A stretch of DNA of 64,000 nt from Pseudoxanthomonas composti (GCF_004122095.1 NZ_SAWZ01000001.1:739375-803374), one strand, 5' to 3'; positions 29,487 to 41,132 are shown, counted from the first letter of the stretch. Made by a program: numbers and translations. The notes: generated by a model not told the origin, from the sequence alone.

Positions 29487-29624
29487 GCTTGGTCGCACAG
29501 GGAGTAAGCCGCTCACGTCGCCACTGCATCGGCATTGCTAGCCTGCGTGCCGATTCGCGGCTGGTACCGGCCGCATCGGCGGTCACGCGCGGGCGCGACC
29601 CTCACGACGCTGTAAGGAGGCCGC

Positions 29625-31205
29625 ATGGTCTTTCGTTTCTCCCTCATCCTGATCCTGGCCCTGGTGGCCAGTGCGGGCCTGGCGCCCTCGGCCTTCAATG
29701 CGCTGATGCAGCAGGGGCTGGCCTGGGCGGTGCACAGTGCCGGCTGGCTGTACCTGCTGATCGTCTTCATCACCCTGGTCTTCCTGCTGTACCTGTCCTG
29801 CAGCCGCTTCGCCGACCTGCGCATCGGCGGCGAGGATGCCGAGCCGCAGTTCTACAACGCCAGCTGGCTGTCGATGCTGTTCGCCGCCGGCATGGGCATC
29901 GGCCTGGTGTTCTGGGGCGCGGCCGAGCCGCTGTCGCACTTCGTCAAACCGCCCGAAGGCCTGGAGCCGGGCAGCATGGCCGCCGCCCGCGCTTCGATGC
30001 GCTATGCCTTCTTCCACTGGGGCCTGCACCCCTGGGCGATCTATGCGCTGATCGGCCTGGCGATGGCGTGGTTCCAGTTCAACCGCGGCGGGCGCGGGCT
30101 GATCAGCGACCTGCTGCAGCCGATCCTGGGCCGCCACCATCGCGGCTGGGCCGGCCATGCGGTCAACATCGCCGCTGTGGTGGCCACCACCATCGGCGTG
30201 GCCACCACGCTGGGTTTCGGCACCATCCAGATCGCCGCCGGCGTGGAGCGGGTGCTGGGCATCCAGTCTTCCACCACCCTGCAACTGGCCATCATCGCCA
30301 TCGCCTTCGCCTTGTACATGACCTCCTCGGCTTCGGGCGTGGAACGCGGCGTCAAATGGCTGTCCAACCTCAATCTCGGCCTGGCGGGCCTGTTGCTGCT
30401 GGCGGTGCTGGTGCTGGGGCCGACCGCCTTCATCCTGGATACCTTCACCACCTCGCTGGGGGCCTACCTGAGCCAGCTGGTGAACATGAGCCTGCGCATG
30501 TCGCCGTTCTCCGGCGATACCTGGGTGGCCACCTGGACGATCTTCTACTGGGCCTGGTGGATCGCCTGGGCGCCGTTCGTGGGGGCCTTCATCGCGCGCG
30601 TGTCCTATGGCCGCCGCATCCGTGAGTTCGTGTTCGGCGTGGTGCTGGCGCCGAGCCTGCTGGGCTTCCTGTGGTTCTCCAGCTTCGGCGGCACGGCACT
30701 GTGGCAGGAGCTGTTCGGCAACGCCCACCTGAGCGCTGGCCTGGCCAGCGACGGTTATGAAACCGTGCTGTTCTCGATGTTCGAGCACCTGCCGCTGGGC
30801 AAGGCGCTGTCGGCACTGGCCGTGGTGCTGCTATGCATCTTCTTCGTGACCTCGGCCGACTCGGCGGTGCTGGTGCTGGCCAGCATGTCCAGTCCGGAGG
30901 CGGGCGACCCGCCGCTGTCGCGCAAGCTGACCTGGGGCGTGGCGATCGCGCTGATCGCCGCGGTCCTGCTGCTGGCCGGCGGACTGCAGGCGCTGCAAAG
31001 CATGATCACCGTGGCCGCCCTGCCGTTCGCGGTGCTGATGGCGCTGATCATCATCGGGCTGTACCGCGCGCTGGATGAGGAATCGCGCCTGCAACGCCGG
31101 CGTGCCAACCGCGCCCGGCATGCGATCGAGCAATGGATCGCGCGTGAACAGGCCGCCCAGGCAGATCCCGGGCGCCCGGCCCCGCCTCAGGATTCCAGCG
31201 TATAG
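29625..31205 (+). CDS. BCCT-family betaine/choline/carnitine transporter
   Basis: A 526-residue, 12-helix inner-membrane transporter. Family signatures are [20 protein letters not shown] with GAAEP early on, and the aromatic helix [20 protein letters not shown] followed by [22 protein letters not shown] members import glycine betaine, choline or carnitine with Na+ or H+, mainly for osmoprotection. Unlike BetP it has no long N-terminal extension, and the C-terminal tail (~60 residues, Arg-rich, [15 protein letters not shown]) could sense osmotic state. A GTAAGGAGG ribosome site precedes the ATG. Its 3' end overlaps the convergent chemotaxis-receptor gene by 19 bp. The exact substrate cannot be told. 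Confidence 0.93.
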   Translation: MVFRFSLILILALVASAGLAPSAFNALMQQGLAWAVHSAGWLYLLIVFITLVFLLYLSCSRFADLRIGGEDAEPQFYNASWLSMLFAAGMGIGLVFWGAAEPLSHFVKPPEGLEPGSMAAARASMRYAFFHWGLHPWAIYALIGLAMAWFQFNRGGRGLISDLLQPILGRHHRGWAGHAVNIAAVVATTIGVATTLGFGTIQIAAGVERVLGIQSSTTLQLAIIAIAFALYMTSSASGVERGVKWLSNLNLGLAGLLLLAVLVLGPTAFILDTFTTSLGAYLSQLVNMSLRMSPFSGDTWVATWTIFYWAWWIAWAPFVGAFIARVSYGRRIREFVFGVVLAPSLLGFLWFSSFGGTALWQELFGNAHLSAGLASDGYETVLFSMFEHLPLGKALSALAVVLLCIFFVTSADSAVLVLASMSSPEAGDPPLSRKLTWGVAIALIAAVLLLAGGLQALQSMITVAALPFAVLMALIIIGLYRALDEESRLQRRRANRARHAIEQWIAREQAAQADPGRPAPPQDSSV

Positions 31206-32947
31206 CCGATACGGAAGCCGCCCCAGTGCTGGCCGTCGACGAACACCGGCACTGACAGGTCGAACATGATCTGCCCGGTATCGCGGCGATAGACCTGCAG
31301 CTTGTACGGCTCCACGTGCGCGCCCACCGAGCGCCCGACACGGTCGGTGAACATGCGCTTGGTGCGATTGCCCACCAGGTCCTTGGCCTCATCGCCGGTC
31401 AGCGGCTGGCTGAAGCGCAGGTTGTGGGTAGGCACGTAGCCTTCGGGGGTGGCGCTGATGGCGAACACGATCCACGGCGCGGCGGTGGAGGCCGGTTCCT
31501 GCAGCGCGGGCAGCAGCTCGTCGCAGAGCGCGTCGAAGGGCGTGCTGAACTTGGCCGGCTTGGTGCCGGGGATGGGCGTGTAGTCGGCAGAAAACAGGTC
31601 CTCGGCGCTGATCCAGCCGCTGGCGATGGCGTGCTCGAACGCCGCGCCGATCTGGGCGGCCGTCTCGGTGGCCACCGCGCGCACCTGCGCATGACGCGGG
31701 TGCCGCATCGGATCGGCCGGTAGCCGGAACAACCCCACGCAATCCTGCAGGTCCTCGATCGCCTGGCCCAGCGCCTCGCTGCGTTCGACCACCTGCGCGG
31801 CATGGTCCAGATTGCTGCGGCTCAGGCCGGAGACATCCTCCAGCGCGGTGACCATGGTGCCGATGTCCTGGCCCTGCGCCGAGACGCGGTTGGCCACCGA
31901 TTCCATGGCGCCGCTGGCGCGCAGCAGCAGCTCGCCGATGCCGCCCAGCACCTGCTCGGTCTGGCGCGCCGAGTCCGCCCCCTGCGCGGCGGCCGCTTTG
32001 GTCTGGCCGATGATGTCGCGCACGTCGCGCGCGGCGCCGCCGGCACGCTCGGCCAGGCGGCGGATTTCCTGGGCCACCACCGCAAAGCCCCGGCCCGCCT
32101 CGCCCGCGCGGGCGGCCTCGATGCTGGCGTTGATGGACAGGATGTTGGTCTGGAAGGCGACGTTGTCGATCACCTCGATGATGTCGTCGGCGCGCGCCGT
32201 GCGTGCTTCCACCTCACGCATCGCCTCGCCCAAGGCATGGGCGGCCTGCACGCCCTGGCGAGCACTGGCATCGGCCTGGCCGGCCACCGCGATGACCTCG
32301 CGCAGCTCATCGCCCGCCAGCGTCAGGCTGTCCAGCAGCGCGCGCGTGGTTCCCATCACTGCCTCCAGTGCCCGGACCTGCGACTGCGACTGACGCGAGA
32401 GTTCGTCGTTGGTCGACAGCACATGCGGCACCTGGCCGGCGATGTCCACCGCCAGCGCCACGGCTTGCCGGATCGCCTCGGCCAGGCTGCCGAACCCCGC
32501 ATTCAGCCGGCTGGCCGCCGGCAGCGCCGGCAGTGGTGTGGGCCAGCGGATGTCCAGGTCGCACCCGGCCAGCGGCTCGGCGATGGCCGCCAGCAGGGCA
32601 TGGGTGCCGTCGTCCTGCTCGGTCGCTGCATCTATTTGCGCCTGGGCCGGTGCCAGGGTGATCCACCAGCCGGCACCGTTGTCGCGGTATCGCACCTGGC
32701 CTTCCCGCGCGTTCCACTGCCCCTGTTCTTCGAGCACCCGCAGCGGCAGGCCCCAGATTCGCTCGCAGCTGGCCTGCAACAGGGACGCGTCGGCGCCCAG
32801 CACGCGGTGCGCCTCGGCGTTGGCGGCCTGGACCAGGCCCGTGGCGTCCACCCACAGCAGGCCGACCGGCAGATCCGGTAGCTGGCGGTCCTGCGCCAAC
32901 CCCGCTGGCGTCAAGTGGTGCACGGTGTCGATGTGAACGGCCGACAT
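31187..32947 (-). CDS. Soluble methyl-accepting chemotaxis protein with C-terminal sensor domain
   Basis: A 586-residue chemoreceptor with no membrane helix, so it is probably cytoplasmic. The N-terminal ~110 residues look like a PAS-type domain ([20 protein letters not shown]). A coiled-coil methylation/signalling region follows, with the hairpin tip [20 protein letters not shown] and [20 protein letters not shown] near residues 255-300. The last ~170 residues form a distinct domain ([20 protein letters not shown], then [20 protein letters not shown]) found downstream of the signalling domain in a class of proteobacterial receptors. The ATG follows GGGAGGG. The ligand is unknown. Stop codons of this gene and the transporter gene overlap. 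Confidence 0.9.
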   Translation of the reverse strand: MSAVHIDTVHHLTPAGLAQDRQLPDLPVGLLWVDATGLVQAANAEAHRVLGADASLLQASCERIWGLPLRVLEEQGQWNAREGQVRYRDNGAGWWITLAPAQAQIDAATEQDDGTHALLAAIAEPLAGCDLDIRWPTPLPALPAASRLNAGFGSLAEAIRQAVALAVDIAGQVPHVLSTNDELSRQSQSQVRALEAVMGTTRALLDSLTLAGDELREVIAVAGQADASARQGVQAAHALGEAMREVEARTARADDIIEVIDNVAFQTNILSINASIEAARAGEAGRGFAVVAQEIRRLAERAGGAARDVRDIIGQTKAAAAQGADSARQTEQVLGGIGELLLRASGAMESVANRVSAQGQDIGTMVTALEDVSGLSRSNLDHAAQVVERSEALGQAIEDLQDCVGLFRLPADPMRHPRHAQVRAVATETAAQIGAAFEHAIASGWISAEDLFSADYTPIPGTKPAKFSTPFDALCDELLPALQEPASTAAPWIVFAISATPEGYVPTHNLRFSQPLTGDEAKDLVGNRTKRMFTDRVGRSVGAHVEPYKLQVYRRDTGQIMFDLSVPVFVDGQHWGGFRIGYTLES

Positions 32948-33217
32948 GGCTCAAATCCCTCCCAGGATCATCGAGAGGGTTAGCGGCACCTGGGCTGGGA
33001 TCTTCAGGAACGCCGATGCGCAGGCCGGCCACGTCATCCCAGCGTCATGTCCATGACGTTTTCAGCCAGAGGCGGGCCGGAGCGCCCGGGCTTCAACGTT
33101 GGATGGATCAGCTGAACGCTTCACGGCCCGGCAATGGATCTGTCACACGACGCCATCGCGCTGACAGTTCGAATAGGCAGCATTGGCATTATTCCAAGGA
33201 ACACGTCTCTCTCTCCT

Positions 33218-33245
33218 GCCGCCGGTCCCCGGTGGCTTTTTTTTT
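33218..33245 (+). terminator. Strong intrinsic terminator without an assigned gene
   Basis: Stem arms GCCGCCGG (33218-33225) and CCGGTGGC (33229-33236) with one G-T pair, followed by nine T residues (33237-33245). On the plus strand no coding gene precedes it: the chemotaxis gene upstream runs the other way. It may end a small RNA starting near 33190, or a leader transcript. No clear promoter was identified. Confidence 0.7.
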
Positions 33246-33345
33246 GGTTCTTCGCTCAATACCGGTGCTAGGTCCCCTCCCCCGACCAACAGGCAGCGGG
33301 TCCAGACAGCACCCGACTACACGAACCCACCAGCAAGCGCGTTGC

Positions 33346-33419
33346 CCTGTGGGAGCGGCGTCAGCCGCGAAGGGCCTGCTCCTGGAATCCCTCTTCGCGG
33401 CTGGCGCCGCTCCCACAGG
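33346..33419. repeat. REP-like inverted repeat with 27-bp arms
   Basis: Arms 33346-33372 and 33393-33419 are complementary at 26 of 27 positions around a 20-nt loop. The arm reads CCTGTGGGAGCGGCG followed by a TCAGCCGCGAAG half. This type of dispersed palindrome is widespread in Pseudomonas and Xanthomonadaceae intergenic DNA. Partial relatives (AGCCGCGAA...TTCGCGGCT) occur near 63.28 kb and 63.49 kb. Confidence 0.85.
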
Positions 33420-33639
33420 ATGCTTCTGATCACCACGCCCGAATCGCTGCCGCGCGTGTCATGGACCCCCGACGCGATTCTGAAATCCCGCGCAACCCGC
33501 ATTCATGCAGAGCCAAACTGCTTCCAAACGCGACCGTTGCAGTGGCAACCGTGCAGTGATCATGCGGGTTTGCGCCGCCCGTCGGTCGCAGGGTGCCACG
33601 GTGGTTGACAGGCCCGATAGCGCATGTTCTCCTCGCCGC

Positions 33640-33750
33640 ATGATCAGTTCCACGCCACGCACGAAGACCTGCCACGCGATCGACGCGTCGGCGCTCCTCG
33701 TACTCGTTCTTATTCCCTCGCCATCACGTGCGGGCCGAACGGGCGTATAA
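33640..33750 (+). CDS. Branched-chain amino acid leader peptide of the ilv-leu operon
   Basis: A 36-codon frame from ATG at 33640 to TAA at 33748. Residues 19-25 are Leu-Leu-Val-Leu-Val-Leu-Ile (codons 33694-33714), a run of exactly the amino acids made by the downstream operon. Ribosome stalling here when charged Leu, Val or Ile tRNA is scarce should control the terminator at 33772. The frame is open further upstream, so the start is uncertain; there is no clear Shine-Dalgarno sequence before the chosen ATG. A TTGACA at 33605-33610 could be the -35 box, but no good -10 follows. This is how ilv and leu operons of enteric bacteria are regulated; here it is inferred from sequence. Confidence 0.8.
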   Translation: MISSTPRTKTCHAIDASALLVLVLIPSPSRAGRTGV

Positions 33751-33782
33751 GCAAGACACCCCGGATCGACGAAACCCCGCAC
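33728..33782 (+). promoter_or_regulatory. Candidate antiterminator pairing of the ilv attenuator
   Basis: GTGCGGG at 33728-33734 can pair with CCCGCAC at 33776-33782, the left arm of the terminator. This 7-bp helix would exclude the terminator. The upstream partner begins 13 nt after the last control codon (Ile, 33712-33714), so a ribosome stalled in the Leu/Val/Ile run would leave it free, whereas one reaching the stop codon would cover it. Confidence 0.65.
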
Positions 33783-33802
33783 TGTGAAGTGCGGGGTTTT
33801 TT
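33772..33802 (+). terminator. Attenuator terminator ahead of ilvC
   Basis: An 11-bp stem (AAACCCCGCAC at 33772-33782, GTGCGGGGTTT at 33789-33799) with a 6-nt loop and a T-run to 33802. It lies between the leader peptide stop and ilvC, 75 bp before the ilvC ATG. Confidence 0.9.
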
Positions 33803-33876
33803 GCTTCCAGGCCCCAGAAAGTTTCAAAACGCACTTTTCGCCCAACCAACCGACCCCCAGCACAGGAAACGCCAAC

Positions 33877-34887
33877 ATGACCACGACCACCGACACCCTT
33901 CCCCAGCCCAAGATCGCCGTCGTCGGTTACGGCAGCCAGGGCCGTGCGCACGCCATGAACCTGCGCGACTCGGGGTTCGACGTCGTCGTGGGCCTGCGTG
34001 CCGGTGGTCCGACCGAGGGCAAGGCCAAGGCCGACGGCTTCATCGTCAAGACCCCGGCCGAGGCGGTGAAGGACGCCGACCTGGTCGCCGTACTGACCCC
34101 GGACATGGTGCAGAAGCAGCTGTATGACGAAGTCCTGGCCGCCAATATGAAACAGGGCGCGGTCCTGCTGTTCGCCCATGGCCTGAACGTTCATTTCGGC
34201 ATGATCGCCCCGCGCGAGGACCTGGACGTGGTCCTGGTCGCGCCCAAGGGCCCGGGCGCGCTGGTCCGCCGCGAGTACGAGATCGGCCGCGGCGTTCCCT
34301 GCATCTATGCGATCTACCAGGACAAGTCTGGCAAGGCCAAGGATTACGCGCTGGCCTACGCCGGCGGCCTGGGCGGCGCCCGCGCCAACCTGATCGAGAC
34401 CACCTTCAAGGAAGAGACCGAGACCGACCTGTTCGGTGAGCAGGCCGTGCTGTGCGGCGGTGCCTCCTCGCTGGTGCAGGCCGGCTTCGAGACTCTGGTG
34501 GAAGCCGGCTACCAGCCGGAAATCGCTTACTACGAAGTCCTGCACGAGCTGAAGCTCATCGTCGACCTGTTCTACGAAGGCGGCATTACCCGCATGCTGG
34601 AGTTCATTTCCGAGACCGCGCAGTACGGCGACTACGTCAGCGGCCCGCGCGTGATCGACGCCTCCACCAAGGCGCGCATGAAGGACGTGCTGACCGACAT
34701 CCAGAACGGCACCTTCACCAAGAACTGGGTGGCCGAGTACGAAGCGGGCCTGCCGAACTACAAGAAGTTCAAGCAGGCCGACCTGGAGCACCCGATCGAG
34801 GTGGTCGGCAAGCAGCTGCGCGCCAAGATGGTGTGGCTGGCCGACAACGCGCCCAAGCCCACATCCCAACAGGCCGCAGCCGCATGA
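33877..34887 (+). CDS. ilvC: Ketol-acid reductoisomerase (class I)
   Basis: This enzyme converts acetolactate or acetohydroxybutyrate to the dihydroxy acid using NADPH and Mg2+ in valine, leucine and isoleucine synthesis. The 336-residue length is the short class I form. The Rossmann motif is [15 protein letters not shown]; the knotted C-terminal domain holds the metal ligands in [12 protein letters not shown] and [14 protein letters not shown]. The ATG at 33877 follows AGGAA at 33864-33868 by eight bases; the frame running in from upstream passes through the attenuator and is not coding. Its stop overlaps the start of ilvG as ATGA. Expression should respond to the attenuator directly upstream. 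Confidence 0.97.
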   Translation: MTTTTDTLPQPKIAVVGYGSQGRAHAMNLRDSGFDVVVGLRAGGPTEGKAKADGFIVKTPAEAVKDADLVAVLTPDMVQKQLYDEVLAANMKQGAVLLFAHGLNVHFGMIAPREDLDVVLVAPKGPGALVRREYEIGRGVPCIYAIYQDKSGKAKDYALAYAGGLGGARANLIETTFKEETETDLFGEQAVLCGGASSLVQAGFETLVEAGYQPEIAYYEVLHELKLIVDLFYEGGITRMLEFISETAQYGDYVSGPRVIDASTKARMKDVLTDIQNGTFTKNWVAEYEAGLPNYKKFKQADLEHPIEVVGKQLRAKMVWLADNAPKPTSQQAAAA

Positions 34888-36608
34888 ACGCCGCCACCGC
34901 CACTGCCCCACGCAATGGCGCCCGCTGGATCGCCCACGCCCTGGAACAAGAGGGCGTGGACACGCTGTTCGGCTATCCGGGCGGGACCATCATGCCGTTC
35001 TACGACGCTTTGGTGGATTCATCGCTGAAGCACATCCTGGTGCGCCATGAGCAGGGCGCGGCACTGGCCGCCAACGGCTATGCGCGCGCCTCGGGCAAGG
35101 TCGGCGTGTGCGTGGCGACCTCCGGCCCTGGCGCTTCTAACCTGGTCACCGGCATCGCCGATGCGATGCTGGACTCGGTGCCGATGGTGTGCCTGACCGG
35201 CCAGGTCGCCACGCCGCTGATCGGCACCGATGCCTTCCAGGAGCTGGACGTGTTCGGCATGACCATGCCGATCGTCAAGCACAGCTTCCTGGTGCGCAGC
35301 GTGGACGAGCTGCCGCGGGTGTTCGCCGAGGCTTTCCGCATCGCGCGCGAAGGTCGCCCCGGCCCGGTGCTGATCGATCTGCCCAAGGACGTGCAGGTGA
35401 CCGACGCCTCGCACCTGCCCGACCATGTCCCGGCACCGGTCGATCCGCTGCCGGCGCCGGCCGATGCCGACATCGCCCAGGCGCTGGCTGCCATCGCCAG
35501 TGCGGAAAAGCCGGTGGTCTACGGCGGCGGCGGGATCGCCCTGGGCAATGCGGTGGAGGCCTTCCGTCATTTCGTCGAAGCCAGTGGCATCCCGACGGTG
35601 CTGACCCTGCGCGGCCTGGGCGCGCTGCCGGCCAACCACGGCAACTACCTGGGCATGCTGGGCATGCATGGCACCCGCGCGGCCAACATGGCGGTGCAGG
35701 AATGCGATCTGCTGATCGTGGTCGGTGCGCGCTTCGACGACCGCGCCACCGGCAAGCTGGCCGAGTTCGCCCCGTTCGCGCGCGTCATCCACCTGGATGC
35801 CGACGCCTACGAGATCTCCAAGCTGCGCACGGCCGATATCGCCCTGCCCGGCGATATCGCCACCGGTCTGCGCGCGCTGAGCGGCGCGCGCAGCAGCTGT
35901 TACGCCTGGAAGGCCAAGTGCGCCTCCAACCGCGAACGCTTCGGCTTCCGCTACGACGCACCGGGCACGGACATCTATGCCCCGGCGCTGCTGAAGCGGC
36001 TGAGCGAGGTGGCCCCGGCCGACACCATCGTCACCAGCGATGTCGGCCAGCACCAGATGTGGGTCGCCCAGCACTGCAAGTTCAACGATCCGCGCAATCA
36101 CCTGACCAGTGGCGCGCTGGGCACGATGGGCTTCGGCCTGCCGGCGGCGATGGGCGCGCAGTTCGCCTGCCCCGATCGCACGGTGGTGCTGGTCAACGGC
36201 GATGGCGGCTTCATGATGAACGTGCAGGAGCTGACCACCATCGCCCGTTGCCGGCTGCCGGTGAAGATCGTGCTGCTGGACAACTCCGCGCTGGGCATGG
36301 TCCGCCAGTGGCAGGAGCTGTTCTTCGCCGAGCGCTACAGCGAGATCGACCTGTCCGACAACCCGGACTTCGCCGCGCTGGCCAAGGTGTTCGGCATCCC
36401 GGCCCGACGCATCGAACTGCGCGAGCAGGTCGATGAGGCCCTGGCCGAGCTGCTGGCCACCCCGGGCCCGGCGCTGCTGCACGTGGCCATCGACATCAAG
36501 GCCAACGTCTGGCCGCTGGTGCCGCCCAACCACGCCAACAGCTCGATGCTGGAATCCAACCCGGCCAAGACCCCCACGGAGGCACGCGGCAATGCGCTAC
36601 CGGCTTGA
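34884..36608 (+). CDS. ilvG: Acetolactate synthase large subunit
   Basis: A 574-residue ThDP/FAD enzyme that condenses pyruvate with pyruvate or 2-ketobutyrate, the first shared step to branched-chain amino acids. Signs are [14 protein letters not shown], the catalytic glutamate in [33 protein letters not shown], and the ThDP-binding [17 protein letters not shown] with the following NN-like segment [14 protein letters not shown]. The ATG overlaps the ilvC stop codon. The small subunit gene ilvM starts before this gene ends. Called ilvG rather than ilvB because the partner downstream is the short ACT-type ilvM; the catalytic assignment is the same. Confidence 0.95.
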   Translation: MNAATATAPRNGARWIAHALEQEGVDTLFGYPGGTIMPFYDALVDSSLKHILVRHEQGAALAANGYARASGKVGVCVATSGPGASNLVTGIADAMLDSVPMVCLTGQVATPLIGTDAFQELDVFGMTMPIVKHSFLVRSVDELPRVFAEAFRIAREGRPGPVLIDLPKDVQVTDASHLPDHVPAPVDPLPAPADADIAQALAAIASAEKPVVYGGGGIALGNAVEAFRHFVEASGIPTVLTLRGLGALPANHGNYLGMLGMHGTRAANMAVQECDLLIVVGARFDDRATGKLAEFAPFARVIHLDADAYEISKLRTADIALPGDIATGLRALSGARSSCYAWKAKCASNRERFGFRYDAPGTDIYAPALLKRLSEVAPADTIVTSDVGQHQMWVAQHCKFNDPRNHLTSGALGTMGFGLPAAMGAQFACPDRTVVLVNGDGGFMMNVQELTTIARCRLPVKIVLLDNSALGMVRQWQELFFAERYSEIDLSDNPDFAALAKVFGIPARRIELREQVDEALAELLATPGPALLHVAIDIKANVWPLVPPNHANSSMLESNPAKTPTEARGNALPA

Positions 36609-36846
36609 CCTGAAGGTGAAACCGGCCGAGGGCGCGCTGGTGCGGGTGATCGGCATGGTCGAGCGCCGTGGCTTCGCCCCGCGTGCCCTGCACGCCACGC
36701 CCGATGCCGACGGCCGCTGGACGCTGCAGATCGAGGTGGACAGCCCGCGCCCGGTGGAAACCCTCTGCCGCCAGCTGGCCAAGGTCTACGACTGCGAGTC
36801 GGTCCAGGCCTCGCCGGTCGAGGCGTCGCTGGAGGCTGCGGCGTGA
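36592..36846 (+). CDS. ilvM: Acetolactate synthase small regulatory subunit (ACT domain)
   Basis: An 84-residue ACT-domain protein ([20 protein letters not shown], then [13 protein letters not shown] and [18 protein letters not shown]), the size of IlvM, the short partner of isozyme II, rather than the long IlvN/IlvH. IlvM-type subunits activate and stabilise the large subunit and are generally weakly sensitive to valine. It overlaps the end of ilvG by 17 bp; a GGAGG at 36578-36582 inside ilvG serves as ribosome site. Confidence 0.92.
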   Translation: MRYRLDLKVKPAEGALVRVIGMVERRGFAPRALHATPDADGRWTLQIEVDSPRPVETLCRQLAKVYDCESVQASPVEASLEAAA

Positions 36847-37331
36847 GCACGGCCATTGCCCAGGGCGTCCGGGGGTGGCTTCTCCCACGCCGAATTCGAT
36901 CCCATGGACCTGCCTGACGTAGGCGCCATGACGGCGGCCGCCGCCGGCGCGTGGACGCGTGGCATCGCCGTCGGCCCGGCGCGCGCGCCTTGCGCATTGC
37001 AGCACCGCGCCCACGGCCGCGCCGCGGGCGCCTGGGTGGCAGGTGCGCAGCATGCGCGTGCTGGCGCCATCGTCATCCCGGATCAAGCCGGCATGCGCGA
37101 AAATGCCGCCCGCTTCCCCCGGCCGACGCCGCCTCGCGGCGGCGCCCGGGTGATGTCGCAGTGGCGTGTGATCGCACGGCCGCCGCCGCGCCATCCACCA
37201 CGGCGCCTGATCGCCTGTCCCGACCAGTCCGACGAACACCTTCCGCTTCCTCCCGACTCCACCGTATCCCAGACAACACGCCGCCGCTTCGCTGCCACCA
37301 GGACGGCAGTCGCCGTAGAGGAACCCATCGC
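36847..37331 (+). other. Non-coding gap in the operon between ilvM and leuA
   Basis: This 485-bp stretch inside the operon has no frame with protein character. A GTG overlapping the ilvM stop begins a 24-codon frame ([14 protein letters not shown]...) that ends at once, and longer frames on either strand are Arg/Pro/Ala-rich and look spurious. In related Xanthomonadaceae, as I recall, a threonine dehydratase gene (ilvA/tdcB) occupies this place, so this may be a deletion scar. The leuA ribosome site (GAGGAA near 37318) lies at its end. No terminator-like hairpin with a T-run was seen. Confidence 0.5.
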
Positions 37332-38897
<1,566 letters not shown>

Positions 38898-38901
38898 CTC
38901 C

Positions 38902-39705
38902 ATGCACCGCAACACCATCACGCCAGACGCAGGCCAGCAATGGAACGCGGCCGGCTACGCCGCCAACGCCGGCTTCGTGCCGGCGCTGGGCGCGCCGGTG
39001 GCCGAGCTGCTGGCCGCGCAGCCCGGTGAGCGCATCCTCGACCTGGGCTGCGGCGATGGCGTGCTGACCGCGCAGCTGCAGGCCAGCGGTGCCACGCTGG
39101 TGGGCGTGGACGCCTCGCCGGAGCTGGTCGCCGCCGCGGTCGCGCGCGGTGTCGATGCCCACGTGGTCGACGGCCAGGCCCTGGCCTTCGACGCCGAGTT
39201 CGACGCGGTCTTCAGCAATGCCGCCCTGCACTGGATGCGCCAACCCGACGCCGTCATCGACGGCGTACGGCGTGCGCTCATGCCGGGCGGCCGATTCGTC
39301 GGCGAGTTCGGCGGGCACGGCAACGTCGCCGCCATCGTCACCGCGCTGCGGGCGGCCTTGCATGCCCATGGTGTCGGTGAGCCGCAGTTCTCCTGGTTCT
39401 TCCCCACCGCCGATGCGTACGCGCAGCGACTGCGGGCGCATGGCTTCAGCGTCCAGACCATCGCCCTGGTACCGCGCCCCACCCCCCTGCCCACCGGCAT
39501 CGGCGGCTGGTTGAAGACCTTTGCCGATCCTTTCCTGGCCGGCCTGGACCAGGCCATGCGCCAGCGCGTGCTGGCCGAGGCCGAAGCCCTGCTGCGCCCG
39601 GCCCTGTGCGATGACGCCGGGCGCTGGAGCGCCGACTACGTGCGCCTGCGCTTCAGCGCGCGCCTTTCCACTCACCCGCATTCACTGCAAGGCAACCCGC
39701 AATGA
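38902..39705 (+). CDS. SAM-dependent methyltransferase, trans-aconitate-methyltransferase-like, within the leu operon
   Basis: A 267-residue class I methyltransferase. Motif I is [15 protein letters not shown] (near residue 45), followed by [13 protein letters not shown], the [13 protein letters not shown] motif and [13 protein letters not shown]. The FSNAALHWM and the C-terminal half resemble Tam (trans-aconitate 2-methyltransferase), although the C-terminal region is not a clear match. It starts 4 bp after leuA stops, and its TGA overlaps the leuC ATG, so it is made together with leucine enzymes. An attractive inference is methylation of isopropylmalate, isopropylmaleate or aconitate by-products, as yeast Tmt1 does with 3-isopropylmalate. 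Another small-molecule substrate is possible. Confidence 0.85.
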   Translation: MHRNTITPDAGQQWNAAGYAANAGFVPALGAPVAELLAAQPGERILDLGCGDGVLTAQLQASGATLVGVDASPELVAAAVARGVDAHVVDGQALAFDAEFDAVFSNAALHWMRQPDAVIDGVRRALMPGGRFVGEFGGHGNVAAIVTALRAALHAHGVGEPQFSWFFPTADAYAQRLRAHGFSVQTIALVPRPTPLPTGIGGWLKTFADPFLAGLDQAMRQRVLAEAEALLRPALCDDAGRWSADYVRLRFSARLSTHPHSLQGNPQ

Positions 39706-41132
39706 GTTCCGCCCCTCGCACCCTGTTCGACAAGCTGTGGGACGCGCACGTCGTGGTCCCGGAGAGCGACACCGCCCCGGCGGTGCTGTATATCGACCTG
39801 CACCTGATCCATGAGGTCACCTCGCCGCAGGCGTTCACCGAGCTGGCCAGCCGCGGCATCAGCCCGCGCCGGCCGGACCGCACCAAGGCGACGATGGACC
39901 ACTCCACGCCCACCCTGCCGGCCGGCCCGGACGGCAAGCTGCCCTACTACACGGCAGCGGCCGAAAAGCAGGTCGAGACCCTGGAGCGCAACTGCGCACG
40001 CTACGGGATCGAGCTGTTCGACATGGGCTCGGACCACCGCGGCATCGTGCACGTCATCGCGCCGGAGCAGGGCTTCACCCAGCCGGGCATGACCATCGTT
40101 TGCGGCGACAGCCACACCTCCACGCACGGGGCCTTCGGCGCGCTGGCCTTCGGCATCGGCACCAGCGAGGTCGGCCACGTGCTGGCCACCCAGTGCCTGC
40201 TGCAGCGCAAGCCCAAGACCATGTCCATCACCGTCGATGGGCCGCTGGCGCCGGGCGTGGGCGCCAAGGACGTGGTGCTGCACATCATCGGCATCATCGG
40301 CGTCAACGGCGGCACCGGCCACGTGCTGGAGTTCCGTGGTTCCACCATCGCCGCGATGGACATGGAGCAGCGCATGACCCTGTGCAACATGTCCATCGAG
40401 GCCGGCGCGCGCGCCGGCATGGTGGCGCCGGACCAGGTCACCTTCGACTACGTCGCGGCCACCCCGCGCGGGCCCAAGGGCGAGTCCTTCGAGGCCGCCG
40501 TGGCCTACTGGAAGACCCTGGCCAGCGAGCCGGGCGCGCGCTTCGACAGCGAGGTCGTCATCAATGCGGGCGATATCCGCCCCACCCTGACCTGGGGCAC
40601 GCACCCGGGCACGGCCATCGCGGTGGATGCGCCGATCCCGGCGGCCAACGATGCCGCCGCGCAGAAGGGCCTGGACTACATGCGCTTCGGCGCCGGCGAC
40701 ACGCTGGAAGGCAAGGCCGTGGACGTGGTGTTCGTCGGCTCCTGCACCAACGGCCGCCTGCGCGACATGCGCGAGGTCGCCCAGGTGCTGGCCGGTCGCC
40801 GTATCGCCCAGGGCGTGCGCATGCTGGTGGTGCCTGGCTCGGAGATCGTCAAGCGCCAGGCCGAGGCCGAGGGCATCGACCAGATCGTGCGCGCCGCCGG
40901 CGCCGAATGGCGCGAGCCGGGCTGCTCGATGTGCATCGCCATGAATGGCGACCTGGTTGCACCGGGTCAGCTGGCCGTGTCCACTTCCAACCGCAACTTC
41001 GAAGGCCGCCAGGGCCCGGGCTCGCGCACGCTGCTGGCCTCGCCGCTGACCGCGGCCTGGGCCGCAGTGCAGGGCAAGGTCGGCGACGTGCGCGACTTCT
41101 TCGATGCCGCTGCGCACAAGGACGTGGCCTGA
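39702..41132 (+). CDS. leuC: 3-isopropylmalate dehydratase large subunit
   Basis: LeuC with LeuD isomerises 2- to 3-isopropylmalate through isopropylmaleate. The 476 residues have the aconitase-like fold with [20 protein letters not shown] and the [4Fe-4S] ligands Cys348 (GSCTNGR), Cys408 and Cys411 (CSMC). Length and ligand positions match E. coli LeuC almost exactly. The ATG overlaps the methyltransferase stop (ATGA), and its own stop overlaps the next small frame (TGATG). The cluster makes the enzyme oxygen-sensitive. Confidence 0.97.
   Translation: MSSAPRTLFDKLWDAHVVVPESDTAPAVLYIDLHLIHEVTSPQAFTELASRGISPRRPDRTKATMDHSTPTLPAGPDGKLPYYTAAAEKQVETLERNCARYGIELFDMGSDHRGIVHVIAPEQGFTQPGMTIVCGDSHTSTHGAFGALAFGIGTSEVGHVLATQCLLQRKPKTMSITVDGPLAPGVGAKDVVLHIIGIIGVNGGTGHVLEFRGSTIAAMDMEQRMTLCNMSIEAGARAGMVAPDQVTFDYVAATPRGPKGESFEAAVAYWKTLASEPGARFDSEVVINAGDIRPTLTWGTHPGTAIAVDAPIPAANDAAAQKGLDYMRFGAGDTLEGKAVDVVFVGSCTNGRLRDMREVAQVLAGRRIAQGVRMLVVPGSEIVKRQAEAEGIDQIVRAAGAEWREPGCSMCIAMNGDLVAPGQLAVSTSNRNFEGRQGPGSRTLLASPLTAAWAAVQGKVGDVRDFFDAAAHKDVA

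Noticed and set aside
33164..33180. TTCGAAT considered as a tRNA T-loop
   Set aside because: The flanking bases do not form the 5-bp T-stem and no acceptor or anticodon arm could be placed.
33605..33633. Complete sigma-70 promoter for the ilv leader
   Set aside because: TTGACA is a good -35 but no acceptable -10 occurs at 16-18 bp spacing; kept only as a possible element.
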